Notes: generated from the sequence alone by a model not told the origin. 54,995 nucleotides of DNA from JAVBLD01 sp031553705 (GCA_031553705.1 JAVBLD010000009.1:1-54995), one strand, 5' to 3'. Shown: positions 43,887-53,486, numbered from the stretch's first letter. Program-made: numbers and translations.

Positions 43887-43927
43887 TACTATGCCGCAAA
43901 ATATAGAGACGCCTGATGTTTATTACG
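43849..43927 (+). promoter_or_regulatory. Attenuator pairing elements: pause hairpin and antiterminator
   Basis: Pause hairpin: ATCGTTT (43849-43855) pairs with AGACGAT (43868-43874), one G-U. Antiterminator: CGTAATAGACGATGAGGT (43862-43879) pairs with 43911-43927, starting with a perfect 7 bp CGTAATA/TATTACG and continuing with one bulged G and one G-G mismatch. It uses the left arm and loop of the terminator, so antiterminator and terminator exclude one another. A ribosome stalled at the Trp codons would cover 43849-43855 and leave 43862-43879 free. A ribosome reaching the stop would cover 43862-43879. Confidence 0.75.
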
Positions 43928-43944
43928 ACATCAGGCGTTTTTTT
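43909..43944 (+). terminator. Attenuator terminator before trpB2
   Basis: A perfect 11-bp stem ACGCCTGATGT/ACATCAGGCGT (43909-43919 with 43928-43938), an 8-base loop and seven T (43938-43944). It lies 22 bases before the trpB2 ATG. Confidence 0.92.
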
Positions 43945-43966
43945 ATAATTATAAAAAGCAGATACA

Positions 43967-45319
43967 ATGAGTAAATTTAAAAAAATCATGCTCTCGGAAA
44001 AGGAGATGCCAACCAGCTGGTACAATATTGTGGCCGATATGCCCAATAAACCGTTGGCTCCTCTAAATCCGGAGACAAAGCGGCCGGTAACCAAAAAAGA
44101 GCTTACGACTATCTTTGCGGAAGAGCTGGTCGATCAGGAGTTTTCAGAGAAACGATACATCGAGATTCCCGAACAGGTTCAGGATTTATATAAAATATGG
44201 CGCCCCACTCCTTTGGTTAGAGCCTATGAATTGGAAAAGGCATTGGATACTCCTGCCAGGATCTATTTTAAAAACGAAAGCACCAGTATGGCAGGCTCCC
44301 ATAAGCCAAACTCCGCCATACCGCAAGCTTATTATAACTATAAACAAGGTATAAGGCGACTGACAACCGAAACCGGAGGCGGCCAATGGGGATCGGCGCT
44401 TAGCTACGCCGCCCGCTATTTTGGCATCGACCTGAAAGTGTTTATGGTAAAGGTGAGTTATGAACAGAAACCATACCGAAAACTGATGATGAACACCTGG
44501 GGCGCCGATGTTATCCCCTCCCCCAGCATGTTGACCGAAGCGGGAAGGAGAGTGTTGCGGGAGCACCCCGATACATCGGGTAGCCTCGGCATTGCAGTGT
44601 CGGAAGCTGTCGAAATGGCGGCAAAGGATCCTTACACCAATTATACCATCGGTAGTGTGTTGAACCATGTATTAATGCACCAAACCATCATCGGCGAAGA
44701 GAGTATCCTGCAAATGGAGAAAGCGGGCGACCGGCCGGATGTTGTTATCGGCTGCTTCGGAGGCGGTTCAAACTTCGCGGGGATCAGCTTTCCGTTTCTG
44801 CGGGAAAACCTGCAAAGAAGCAAAACGATCCGGGTGGTTGCCGTCGAGCCTCAGTCCTGTCCCAAATTGACCAGAGGCGCTTTCCGGTACGACTTCGGCG
44901 ATTCGGTGGGCTTGACCCCTCTAATCCCGATGTATACACTCGGACATCTGTTCGAACCGGCCAACATACACGCCGGCGGACTCCGCTACCACGGAGCCGG
45001 AGCAATTGTCAGCCAGCTACGTAAGGATGGGCTGATCGAAGCTTCCGATATTCCGCAACTGGAGACATTCGAAGCAGGCATTCTTTTCGCCCGCACCGAA
45101 GGGATCATCCCGGCCCCCGAATCCGCCCATGCGATCGCTTACGCTATACGGGAAGCAAAGCAGGCGAAAGAGAACGGAAAAGCATGTACAATTCTTTTTA
45201 ATCTCTCCGGACACGGCATGGTCGACCTGTACGCCTACGAACAATATTTTGCCGGCAGGCTGCAAAACTATACGATTGCCGACAGAGAAATAACCGATTC
45301 CCTGAAACGTCTGGATTAA
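43967..45319 (+). CDS. trpB: Tryptophan synthase beta chain, TrpB2 type
   Basis: This 450-residue, PLP-dependent enzyme makes tryptophan from indole and serine. The Schiff-base lysine is K113 in MAGSHKPNSA and the phosphate-binding loop is CFGGGSNFAG. The long N-terminus, the KIWRPTPLVRAYELE block and the length of 450 (against about 400 for TrpB1) mark the TrpB2 family, which does not need TrpA and is thought to salvage free indole. No trpA or other trp gene is adjacent. The upstream leader places it under tryptophan attenuation. Confidence 0.95.
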   Translation: MSKFKKIMLSEKEMPTSWYNIVADMPNKPLAPLNPETKRPVTKKELTTIFAEELVDQEFSEKRYIEIPEQVQDLYKIWRPTPLVRAYELEKALDTPARIYFKNESTSMAGSHKPNSAIPQAYYNYKQGIRRLTTETGGGQWGSALSYAARYFGIDLKVFMVKVSYEQKPYRKLMMNTWGADVIPSPSMLTEAGRRVLREHPDTSGSLGIAVSEAVEMAAKDPYTNYTIGSVLNHVLMHQTIIGEESILQMEKAGDRPDVVIGCFGGGSNFAGISFPFLRENLQRSKTIRVVAVEPQSCPKLTRGAFRYDFGDSVGLTPLIPMYTLGHLFEPANIHAGGLRYHGAGAIVSQLRKDGLIEASDIPQLETFEAGILFARTEGIIPAPESAHAIAYAIREAKQAKENGKACTILFNLSGHGMVDLYAYEQYFAGRLQNYTIADREITDSLKRLD

Positions 45320-45600
45320 ATCGAACAGGGTTAATACGAAAGCGACTGAATTCTAAGTCTCCTGCAAATTTTAAGAAAGTTTAGAAGAAAACGACTATTG
45401 TTTTCTCCTACTTTTGTTCTCGACCTGTCCTTTAGATATGCTAACCATGAACAGCATTTAGAAATGCAGCAAACTTGGCAATTGAGAATACAATACAATT
45501 GGCAACAATGATGCAGCCTAAATAGCGAACACAATGCAACAGAAAGAAGTCTTCTCCAATTGCAAAGTAATATATTCCCTACAATTTATCATTCATTTTT
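45320..45600. other. Intergenic stretch after trpB2
   Basis: I see no gene, clear terminator or repeat in these 281 bases. Several short inverted pairs such as TTTAGAAGAAAAC/GTTTTCTCCTACTTT are imperfect. The stretch may be part of the decayed patch that begins at 45601. Confidence 0.4.
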
Positions 45601-46143
45601 ATTCAGACCGTTGGCTATAATATTCAGAGGTGACTGACCGGGATTGATGGGAGCAGGTTTAAGCAGCAGCTTTATTATACCGATTCGATTGCGGGGATGG
45701 GGGTGCCGGTTTGTTATAACGGAAATATCTCGGCATCCAGCTGGCAGAACGGCAGTGGGGAGAAGCAGGCGTACGGCTATACCTATAACGGGCTAAACCG
45801 GTTGATCAGCGCTTTTTATGGCAGTGGAACCGGCACCATTGCCCGTACCGATAAGTATAGTGTCACCGGGATCAGTTATGACCGAAACGGGAATCTGCTG
45901 AACCTGACAAGGTTCCGAAGCGGCATAAAGGTGGATCAGCTGACTTACCGTTATGCAGGCAACCGGCTGGAGAATGTAAAGGATAACAGCGGGTACAGTT
46001 TTGGGTATCCGACAAGCGGGACGTTGAGTGATAAGAGGTATTATTATGATGCCAACGGGAATATGACTGAAGATTTGAGTAAGAATATTACCGGTATAAC
46101 GTATAATTACCTTCTAATGAACAAGGTTAGTTTTAGTGTTTGA
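45601..46143 (+). pseudogene. RHS-repeat protein fragment
   Basis: In one frame the sequence reads YNIQR, a stop (TGA 45631-45633), then LTGIDGSRFKQQLYYTDS and further YD-repeat sequence such as YSVTGISYDRNGNLLNL and YYYDANGNMTEDLS. The TGA sits where RHS proteins have Trp (TGG), so it is a likely nonsense change. The frame ends at 46143 after ITYNYL, where similarity stops. Full RHS proteins are many times longer, so both ends are missing. It is a decayed remnant of a polymorphic toxin or wall-associated gene. Confidence 0.8.
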
Positions 46144-46200
46144 AACCTTTGCACCATACATCTCAAATCAGTATATTATATCCGGATGTTGGAAAACGGC

Positions 46201-46215
46201 ATCGATTGAATCGAT
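46201..46215. repeat. 15-base palindrome between RHS and IS110 remnants
   Basis: ATCGATT-G-AATCGAT is perfect with one central base. It lies in the 152-base gap between the two fragments. It might be a recombination or end remnant of the IS element, but IS110 ends usually lack inverted repeats. Confidence 0.3.
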
Positions 46216-46295
46216 CTATAGCAACGCAATCCTTTGGATGTATTCCTATACTTCCATTCCCATTCATGGGTAAAAATATTATTTTGTTTCTTTGG

Positions 46296-47297
46296 CTAAG
46301 CTTCCTGTTGGATCGGTATTAGTAGTATATTATACTTTTCTGCCAGTCTGATCAGCTTTTTTGTTTCCTGTATTTTCAGCTTTTCCAGATATTGTTTCTC
46401 CCCATACTCAACAAACTGTTCTCCATACTTCAAGGAGTTGTAATACAATATAGCGAGTTTTCGACAAGTTGCAGTTACCGCACCCCCGGTACCAATCCTT
46501 AATTGTAATTTGCGGTAAAAAGCCCCCAGTTGAGTGTCGGTACGTGAAATGGCAGGAATCACTTTCTTGAAAGCCTGCACTGCGGAACTTTTAATACGGT
46601 CTGTACGACAACTGATGATCCGGCCTCCGGTGATCTTGTTTCGTGGAACAAAGCCCAGATAAGAGGCAAACTGTTTGGCTGTTGGGAATTTCGACATATC
46701 GAATCCGACTTCCGATCCGATCTGCAGGATAGTATGCCCTCGAATTCCACTTATTTCCGCCAGGTTGACACCATTAATCCGGTAGAGCATGTCTTCCAGG
46801 TTGTCCCGTGTTTTCACCGTATTTTTCAATTTCTCATTCCTTCTCTTTTTCCCTTCCGGACAAACAGCCTCAGGTGCCGTTTTTATCGGGAACTGTTTTA
46901 GCAGGCTCGCAATCTGATAATCCAGGTCATCGATCAGTTTGCCAAAGAACAGCCAGGATTCATAATTCATTTTCAGCAGATATAGTTGATCATCCTGATA
47001 ATAACCGGTTAATGACGCGACTATTGTCTCTTCAGTTTCTTTGCATCGGTGATCCCTCAAGGCGGAGAGTTGTTTGGCATCCCGTTCTCCACCAAGGATA
47101 GCCTGTATGATTTTCTGACCGCTCATCCCCATAATGTCGCTTAGTACGTTGTGAAGCATCAGGTTCATTTTGGTCATGGCCTTATGCATCCGTTGTATAA
47201 ACCGGCACCGCTCACGGATAAGGTTTTCCCTTTCCCGCATAAAACTTCTTAAGGCAGCAGTGCGGTTTTCAGGATGAAATAAATTGATCCCCTTTCG
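46296..47297 (-). pseudogene. IS110-family transposase lacking its N-terminal domain
   Basis: The frame runs from just after a stop at 47298-47300 through an ATG at 47240 to 46296. It carries the central and C-terminal parts of IS110/IS116/IS902 transposases: MRERENLIRERCRFIQRMHK, LSDIMGMSGQKIIQAI, and the Transposase_20 block RINGVNLAEISGIRGHTI with FASYLGFVPRNKITGG. The N-terminal DEDD catalytic domain (about 120 residues) is missing, so it cannot be active. Its left end is six bases from the stop of the TPR gene. Confidence 0.88.
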
Positions 47298-47302
47298 TCA
47301 TC

Positions 47303-49360
47303 TTAATTTTCCTCTTTACAATAGCGCTTGATAATATTATAGGCGCTTACAATCCCCAGCTCTCCTGCTCTACTCAAATCGGCATTGGCAAGCGCTTTTT
47401 TACCGATATAAATATATAGCAATCCCCGGTTAAAATAAGCTTCCGCAATGTCCTTATCAATACTTATCACCTGAGTATAAGCTACTATAGCCTTATCCAC
47501 ATCTTCGTTTTTTACATAAACATTAGCCATGTTGAAAAGGGCAAAAACAAAAGAAGGATCTATTTTCAAACAAGCGTTGTACTCTTCCAACACCTGAGAA
47601 TAATCCACCTTCCGGCGCTCCTCTGTCTGGGCTCCGATTACCCGGTTTGACTTGTCATCAATCGATTCGATATAATCATACATTAACATCCGGGCGCCAG
47701 CTTTATTGAACAAAGCCAGCAAATTATCCGGCTCTTTAGCGGTAATAGCGTCAAAGTCCTGAATCGCTTTCGGATACTCTCCCTGATTAATATAAAACGA
47801 ACCGCGTATCAAATAGTCGTCGACATTCCCGTTTTTCGCAATCCGCGCCGAAAGCTCAGCCATATAAGACGACACGAAATCTTTAGGATAACTCATCACC
47901 TTATTCGATATGGTGATCGCAGGGCTATAATGATGTTCCTGATTATAGTTCATGATATGCTCATTATAATACTGCACTTTACCGTTACGCAAAGAATCGA
48001 TACTCAGGTATTGTACACAAAATATACGCTGCAATTCGATAATAACATTTTTATCCTGTACACGACCGTTCACCACATCCCGGAGTTCGTCGTTCCGTGC
48101 ATTGATATCAACCAGCCTGCGGAAATTGGATGCCGTATCAACCAGAGCATTCCGGTCTCCGGCCTTCATCTTCTTATACCGCTCCATGATCTCCGTACCG
48201 ATATAACGATCTTTATCCGCAGAGGCATAATCGCGCAATTCTGCACTGATAGTAGCCCGAAGCATATAAGCCTTCACAAAATCGGGATACAGGCGTATAC
48301 TTTCGGAAAAATCATCATATGCGCCATACAGATCGCGGATCTGCAATTTCATCAATCCGCGGTTGAAATAAACCAGGATATTGTCCGGATTCATTTCCAA
48401 TACTTTATCCAGGTCTTTTATCGCGTTGTTATACTCTCCGACTTCAGCCCGCAATAATGCCCGGTTGTAATAGGCGTAAATATACGTACTGTCCAGCCGG
48501 ATCGCCTCCGTATAATCGGCCATTGTCTCCGGATACTTCTTCATATCGTACCACACCATCGCCCGGCTCATCAGTATCCGTTTATTCTCAGGATTCGCCT
48601 TCAGTGCCCGGTTGAAATCCTCAATGGCATTAAAATAGTTCTTTTGTTTATACCATAAGTAACCCCTCAATCCGTAGGCATCATCGGAAAACATATTCAG
48701 TTTTATCGCCGCATTGCAATCGGTCATAGCCCCTTCCGCATTATCCATCCTTTCCCGGACAATTGCACGGTTCAGATAAGCCGGCAAAAGCTTGTTATCG
48801 ATCATCAGCGCTTTTGAGTAATCTTTTTCGGCGGCTTTATAATCCCCCATCTCCGCCTCCGTAATTCCCCGGTTTGCATAAACATACGCATCCCTGGGAT
48901 CCAACGCAATGGCATCCTGATAGTCTTTCAACGCCTCTTCATACCTTTTTAAACGCTGATAAGCAATTCCCCTATATACATAGGCATGAAAATAGTTCGG
49001 GTTAACCTCTATAGCCCGGGTGTAGTCCTGTATCGCTCCTTCGTAGTCGTCCAGGTTAAACTTTGCCAGTCCCCTGAAGAAAAACGGTTCCGGCAGGTAG
49101 GGTTTTATCCGGATGATATTATTAAAATTGTCTATCGCACTGATATAATCATCAAAATACATCGCATTCTTTCCCATTTGCAGCATATTGCTTGTATTCC
49201 ATTGGGCAAATACGGCCTGGATCCCGACGCAGAAAAGAACAAACAGAGAGATCTTTTTCAACCGGACCGAGCTCCGGGGCATAAAGGACATTCGACAAAG
49301 GGTGGAGGACAATACTATATTATCCGTTATTTTTATCTCTTCGTTCATATATTTTTCCAT
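47303..49360 (-). CDS. Tetratricopeptide-repeat protein, probably exported
   Basis: This 685-residue protein (if started at 49360) has a signal-like helix ISLFVLFCVGIQAVFA, then about ten TPR units in residues 60-370, such as AIQDYTRAIEVNPNYFHAYVYRG. A linker of about 150 residues and three to four further TPRs to the C-terminus follow. It likely acts as a scaffold in the envelope. The ATGs at 49291 or 49282 fit the signal peptide better than 49360. A -7-like TATCTTTA lies at about 49423-49430 on the minus strand. The downstream side has been reshaped by the IS110 remnant. Confidence 0.85.
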   Translation of the reverse strand: MEKYMNEEIKITDNIVLSSTLCRMSFMPRSSVRLKKISLFVLFCVGIQAVFAQWNTSNMLQMGKNAMYFDDYISAIDNFNNIIRIKPYLPEPFFFRGLAKFNLDDYEGAIQDYTRAIEVNPNYFHAYVYRGIAYQRLKRYEEALKDYQDAIALDPRDAYVYANRGITEAEMGDYKAAEKDYSKALMIDNKLLPAYLNRAIVRERMDNAEGAMTDCNAAIKLNMFSDDAYGLRGYLWYKQKNYFNAIEDFNRALKANPENKRILMSRAMVWYDMKKYPETMADYTEAIRLDSTYIYAYYNRALLRAEVGEYNNAIKDLDKVLEMNPDNILVYFNRGLMKLQIRDLYGAYDDFSESIRLYPDFVKAYMLRATISAELRDYASADKDRYIGTEIMERYKKMKAGDRNALVDTASNFRRLVDINARNDELRDVVNGRVQDKNVIIELQRIFCVQYLSIDSLRNGKVQYYNEHIMNYNQEHHYSPAITISNKVMSYPKDFVSSYMAELSARIAKNGNVDDYLIRGSFYINQGEYPKAIQDFDAITAKEPDNLLALFNKAGARMLMYDYIESIDDKSNRVIGAQTEERRKVDYSQVLEEYNACLKIDPSFVFALFNMANVYVKNEDVDKAIVAYTQVISIDKDIAEAYFNRGLLYIYIGKKALANADLSRAGELGIVSAYNIIKRYCKEEN

Positions 49361-49431
49361 TTAAAAACCGGAGGCCGATTCACTCCTGCCTCCTATCCTT
49401 TGCTTCTATTTTATTTCCGAGATAAAGATAC

Positions 49432-49464
49432 AAAAAAAGTGGAATGTTTTCACATCCCACTTTT
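49432..49464 (-). terminator. Terminator after the Kelch-like gene
   Basis: On the minus strand AAAAGTGGGATGT-GAAA-ACATTCCACTTTT (49464-49435) forms a 13-bp stem with one G-U pair and a GNRA loop. A T run follows to 49432. Confidence 0.88.
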
Positions 49465-49486
49465 CATATATCATAACAAGAACTGA

Positions 49487-50557
49487 TCAAAAATCGTTGT
49501 TATCGTCTTCATCCACTCCCGGGATAAATTTCCATGTATCCCTGTAAGCTGCAGTTTCTACAGCGGTACCTCCCAATGACACATAACCGTAATTACCCAA
49601 TGAGAATCCTACGGCATTCACCCTGGAAGCCATCATTGCTGGCAGTGAAGTTACTTCGATCCAACGGTCGGTTTTAATATTGTATTCCCAACAAGTCCTC
49701 GGAGAGGATCCCGTACCTGTTGCAATATACCCCTTCGGTTCTCCCGGAGAATCAAGATCTGAAACAAAAGCAACAGCATAACTTCTCGGTATTTTCCCAT
49801 AGTCATTATCCCACCCCTGACCGTCTCGATCCGCAAGCGGAGCGCAATGTGACCAACCACTGGTTGGATTATACTTCAATACATCCACTTTAAACGAACC
49901 GCCGGACATCGTTGTTCCTCCCAAACAAACAATAGCCTCATTACCGATTACAAAAGAAACGGCACCTCTACGCGCATCCCCGCTAAAATTGGTGTTTGCC
50001 CATACGCCGGTAGACGGATCATAAGAGTAGATATCACTTACCGTAATATTAGCATCTGTACCACCGGTTCCAACATATCCCTTATTTCCGATCGAGAAAG
50101 CGATAGCATCACGGCGAGGTACGCCGGGGAAAGTGGTTATCGGGGTCGGATCCCAGGTTCCGGTTGTCGCGTCGAATACATAGAAATCCTTAAAGTACTC
50201 CTCGGTCTGATCCTGGCGGGTTGCTTTATATCCGGTCCCAACATAAGCTTTATTACCGACAACGAATGCTACGGCATTATATCTAGGATCGCCGGGGAAA
50301 TCTGCAATTTGTACCCAACTGCCGTTTTCGAATTTCCAAAAATCTTTCAACTCCTTCACTTTTATCGTCGTCATTTCGGCATTATAGCCCAAACCTACAT
50401 ATGCTACATTATTTATAGTAAAGGATACTGCTCCAACCCGGGGAATACCTCCGAATTCGGTCGATTTACCCCAGTCGCCCCAAGTATCGTCACTGGAACC
50501 ACACGCCGTAAAGAACAATCCTAAAATCACCAAAAATAAAAAATTTACTCTTCTCAT
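49487..50557 (-). CDS. Kelch-like beta-propeller lipoprotein
   Basis: This 356-residue lipoprotein has its Cys in GLFFTACGSSDD. It holds six Kelch-type repeats, each opening with a basic-aromatic pattern such as GIPRVGAVSFTINNVAYVGLGY, GDPRYNAVAFVVGNKAYVG, VPRRDAIAFSIGNKGYVG, and MASRVNAVGFSLGNYGYVS. That would make one six-bladed propeller on the cell surface or in the periplasm. Its function is unknown. Kelch-like lipoproteins sit next to DUF4270 genes in several Bacteroidales, and here the DUF4270 gene is divergent. Confidence 0.87.
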   Translation of the reverse strand: MRRVNFLFLVILGLFFTACGSSDDTWGDWGKSTEFGGIPRVGAVSFTINNVAYVGLGYNAEMTTIKVKELKDFWKFENGSWVQIADFPGDPRYNAVAFVVGNKAYVGTGYKATRQDQTEEYFKDFYVFDATTGTWDPTPITTFPGVPRRDAIAFSIGNKGYVGTGGTDANITVSDIYSYDPSTGVWANTNFSGDARRGAVSFVIGNEAIVCLGGTTMSGGSFKVDVLKYNPTSGWSHCAPLADRDGQGWDNDYGKIPRSYAVAFVSDLDSPGEPKGYIATGTGSSPRTCWEYNIKTDRWIEVTSLPAMMASRVNAVGFSLGNYGYVSLGGTAVETAAYRDTWKFIPGVDEDDNNDF

Positions 50558-50864
50558 AAACTAGTTTTTATCTGATTTACTGTTATTTCCAATTTATTCA
50601 CCTTTTAAAAATGGACTTTTCAAAAATCCCTGACAAAACTAAACATTTTAATAGATAAATCCAATAAAATCCTCTGACAAAATAATATCAATGCCAGGAT
50701 TACGCATTTTTAACATAACCCGTTCTTTTCCGATACTCCTCGGTTAAACCACATTACGGATTAAAGAATACTGCCATACGTTAAGCTTTATGTTGCAGAT
50801 GATAAAATCCAGACCTATATGTAGAACTTTGCGAAAAAAGTGCTATCTTCGCACATTATTTAAT
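50558..50864. promoter_or_regulatory. Divergent promoter region between Kelch-like and DUF4270 genes
   Basis: The gap of about 300 bases is AT-rich and holds no gene. The clearest element is TATCTTCG at 50844-50851, a -7 box for the DUF4270 gene 14 bases before its ATG. A minus-strand promoter for the Kelch-like gene is not clear. Confidence 0.5.
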
Positions 50865-52178
50865 ATGCAGCGGCTAATTTTTATGCGAATATTACTTTTT
50901 CTAAGCGCTATTATCACATTGTATTCATGTAACAATGACCTAGCTACCATCGGGCAGAACCTGATGGAAAATGAGAATTTTATCGAGATGAAGCAATTTA
51001 AGATTCAGAATACCTCTACCGTAAAGCTGGATTCTTTTATAACATCTTCATCTACAGCGACCGGTAATTTTGCGTTGAACGAAATATTTATCGGCAAGTA
51101 TACAGACAAATATAGCGGTACCACCGTTGCCATTCCATGTTTCCAGATTGCTCCGAGCAATATGCCGATCCTGAATTTCACCTTTACGTTGGATTCCGTA
51201 GTATTTAATTTTAAATATAATGGTAAAATATGGGGAGACACGGCCAGTTCGACATTACAGACTTTTGAATTGCATCAATTGGGAGCTTTGCCGGAACTGA
51301 ACGAACACGATTATAACTTTTTCTTCAATACCCAGCCGCTTCCGCCGTTAAAAACGGGAGTGCCTTTGGGAACGGCAAGTTTTATCCCGAGAGTCGACAA
51401 TATGGGAAAGGCCTATTTTAAAGTGGACAAAGCATTCGGAGAAGAGTTGTTCAGAAAAATGGTGCTACAGGATCCGATTTTTGAACAGATTCCATGGAAT
51501 TTTATTAATAGTTTTAAAGGATTGATTATTAAACCGGCCGACGGTAATACTTGCCTGATCGGAATCAGCGCATTGCCGGGGGATCTGTATATGAGGGTCC
51601 ATTTCCATAAAGGAGAAGAAAGATTCCATTATGATATTGGCCTGGCCCAGAAACAGTACCAGTTCAATAGTATCCTGAATACGCCGATTCCTGTACTCGC
51701 ATCCCTTGACAACCAGCAGAAAGAGGTTTCGTTCGATCAGGCCGGAATGGCTATCATACAGGGTATGAGCGGCTATATGATTAAAATGCTCCTTCCTAAC
51801 CCGCCATTACAAGAGCAATATACAACCATTATAAAGGCCGAACTGGAGCTGAAACCGTTGGTGTTCGCCGACGCAACGGTTCCGATGCCGACCACTATTT
51901 TGGGCTACCGTTCGAATGTGCTGAATGAAAAACTGATAGATCCCATAACCGGTACGATATTTACAGGGCAATATATCAAAAACCAAGCTGACAGGGAGCA
52001 AAACCGGTATATTTTTGACCTCACAAGCTACTATGATGCGCTTTCCAAAGCTCCACCCCAAGTAGAAGAACAAAATTATATCCTCCTGTCAGTGCCTAGT
52101 GAAGGAACCTCTTTTAACAGGCTTATTCTGGAAGAGATTCCGGTGCTAAGAATCTACTACGCATCCTATAACAATTAA
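50865..52178 (+). CDS. DUF4270-family lipoprotein
   Basis: This 437-residue lipoprotein has its Cys after LSAIITLYSC and the DUF4270 start NNDLATIGQNLM. Beta-rich segments follow to the C-terminus, including TVKLDSF, LDSVVFNF and a C-terminal EEIPVLRIYY. Its function is unknown. The ATG at 50865 is chosen because it follows the -7 box at 50844-50851. The ATG at 50883 is possible, and the frame continues upstream to 50790, before the promoter. The barrel gene follows after 21 bases. Confidence 0.87.
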   Translation: MQRLIFMRILLFLSAIITLYSCNNDLATIGQNLMENENFIEMKQFKIQNTSTVKLDSFITSSSTATGNFALNEIFIGKYTDKYSGTTVAIPCFQIAPSNMPILNFTFTLDSVVFNFKYNGKIWGDTASSTLQTFELHQLGALPELNEHDYNFFFNTQPLPPLKTGVPLGTASFIPRVDNMGKAYFKVDKAFGEELFRKMVLQDPIFEQIPWNFINSFKGLIIKPADGNTCLIGISALPGDLYMRVHFHKGEERFHYDIGLAQKQYQFNSILNTPIPVLASLDNQQKEVSFDQAGMAIIQGMSGYMIKMLLPNPPLQEQYTTIIKAELELKPLVFADATVPMPTTILGYRSNVLNEKLIDPITGTIFTGQYIKNQADREQNRYIFDLTSYYDALSKAPPQVEEQNYILLSVPSEGTSFNRLILEEIPVLRIYYASYNN

Positions 52179-52199
52179 AATCGAACAACGCCATAAAGT

Positions 52200-53447
52200 A
52201 TGAGAAAGTTCCTCCTTCCCTTTGTTCTATTTCTATTATTTGCAACAGATAATTACGGACAAAACAATACCGGTACCCCCTATTCAATTTATGGATTCGG
52301 ACTTATCCCCGAAAATACGGGGCCGTACTCGGCAATGGGTGGAGTAGGAGCTGCCATGCGGGACTACAGCAATATCAACACGTTGAATCCGGCATCTTAT
52401 ACGGCTTTGGACAGTAACCGTTTCTATTTTCAGGTCGGAATGACCGGTGAATATGTAAACATTTCCACCCATAAAGAAAACCTGAGCTACCGTGTGGCGC
52501 AAAACGCCGCATTGAATATAGCTTTACGCCTATATAAAAATCTGTACGGATCGCTAGGGTTTACCGAGAGATCGGATGTCGGCTATGATTTGATGTACTC
52601 CGATTTTATTCCGGGTACTGAAAACACATTCTTTAATCAGCATATCCAAGGCGAAGGAGGATTAAACGATTTCTATTTAGGGGTTGCATGGCGTTATAAA
52701 AACCTTTCGGTAGGATTAAACACTGCATTGGTTTTCGGTAAGATTGAAAAACGACAAATTCTGATAACCCCTCTTTCCAACAGCTATTTTATTAGCAGTA
52801 GTGACAACACCCGGGTTTCGGATGTACTGTTCGATTTCGGTCTCCAATATCAATTCATGCTTTCCGGAAAATCAAGCTTAACGCTAGGATCGGCCTTTAA
52901 TCTCGGTACAAAATTATATGCCGAAAGACAATATATTGCCGTAAAAAGCAACAGTCAAACTCCGATAAGTAATGATCCTGCAAAAAAAGGAAGCATCAGT
53001 TATCCGTTTCGGATAACCACCGGCATCAACTACAACACCAAAGATCGATGGGATTTTGCCGGCGACTATACATTCCAGAATATGTCAGCTTATGAGGTGT
53101 TCGGGGAAAACCAGGGATTCAACGACTACCACAAAGGGTCGGCAGGAATCTCCTACCTACCGGAAAGATATGGCCGGTACTGGTGGCAAAGAAACAGATA
53201 CATGATGGGGGCTTATTTTGTGCGATCGCATATCGAATTGAAAAACACAAAGATCAATACCTTCGGTTTTACCCTGGGTTCTCAAATGCCCTTTACAACC
53301 CGGAACGGGGAACTATTATTAGGGGTTGCGCTCGATCTCGGAATCAGAGGGAACGAGCGAAATGGCCTGATCCAGGAAAAATACGCAAAACTTCGCGTCA
53401 GCATCGCCTTTAAAGAAGGGTGGTTTATTAAGAGAAAGATTAACTAA
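52200..53447 (+). CDS. Outer-membrane beta-barrel protein paired with DUF4270
   Basis: This 415-residue protein has a signal peptide (FLLPFVLFLLFATDNYG) and a mature start QNNTGTPYSIYGFGLIPENTG. The motif SAMGGVGAAMRDYSNINTLNPASY resembles the NPA region of OmpP1/FadL and PorV-type barrels. About 14 strands follow, and it ends in RVSIAFKEGWFIKRKIN. It is co-transcribed with the DUF4270 gene and may form an outer-membrane complex with it. Substrate unknown. Confidence 0.82.
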   Translation: MRKFLLPFVLFLLFATDNYGQNNTGTPYSIYGFGLIPENTGPYSAMGGVGAAMRDYSNINTLNPASYTALDSNRFYFQVGMTGEYVNISTHKENLSYRVAQNAALNIALRLYKNLYGSLGFTERSDVGYDLMYSDFIPGTENTFFNQHIQGEGGLNDFYLGVAWRYKNLSVGLNTALVFGKIEKRQILITPLSNSYFISSSDNTRVSDVLFDFGLQYQFMLSGKSSLTLGSAFNLGTKLYAERQYIAVKSNSQTPISNDPAKKGSISYPFRITTGINYNTKDRWDFAGDYTFQNMSAYEVFGENQGFNDYHKGSAGISYLPERYGRYWWQRNRYMMGAYFVRSHIELKNTKINTFGFTLGSQMPFTTRNGELLLGVALDLGIRGNERNGLIQEKYAKLRVSIAFKEGWFIKRKIN

Positions 53448-53486
53448 ATATTAAGAGTATATTATTTTGCTTTGTATTTTTATTCG

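Noticed and set aside
46296..47297. Active IS110 element
   Set aside because: The N-terminal DEDD domain is absent and no intact ends can be seen.
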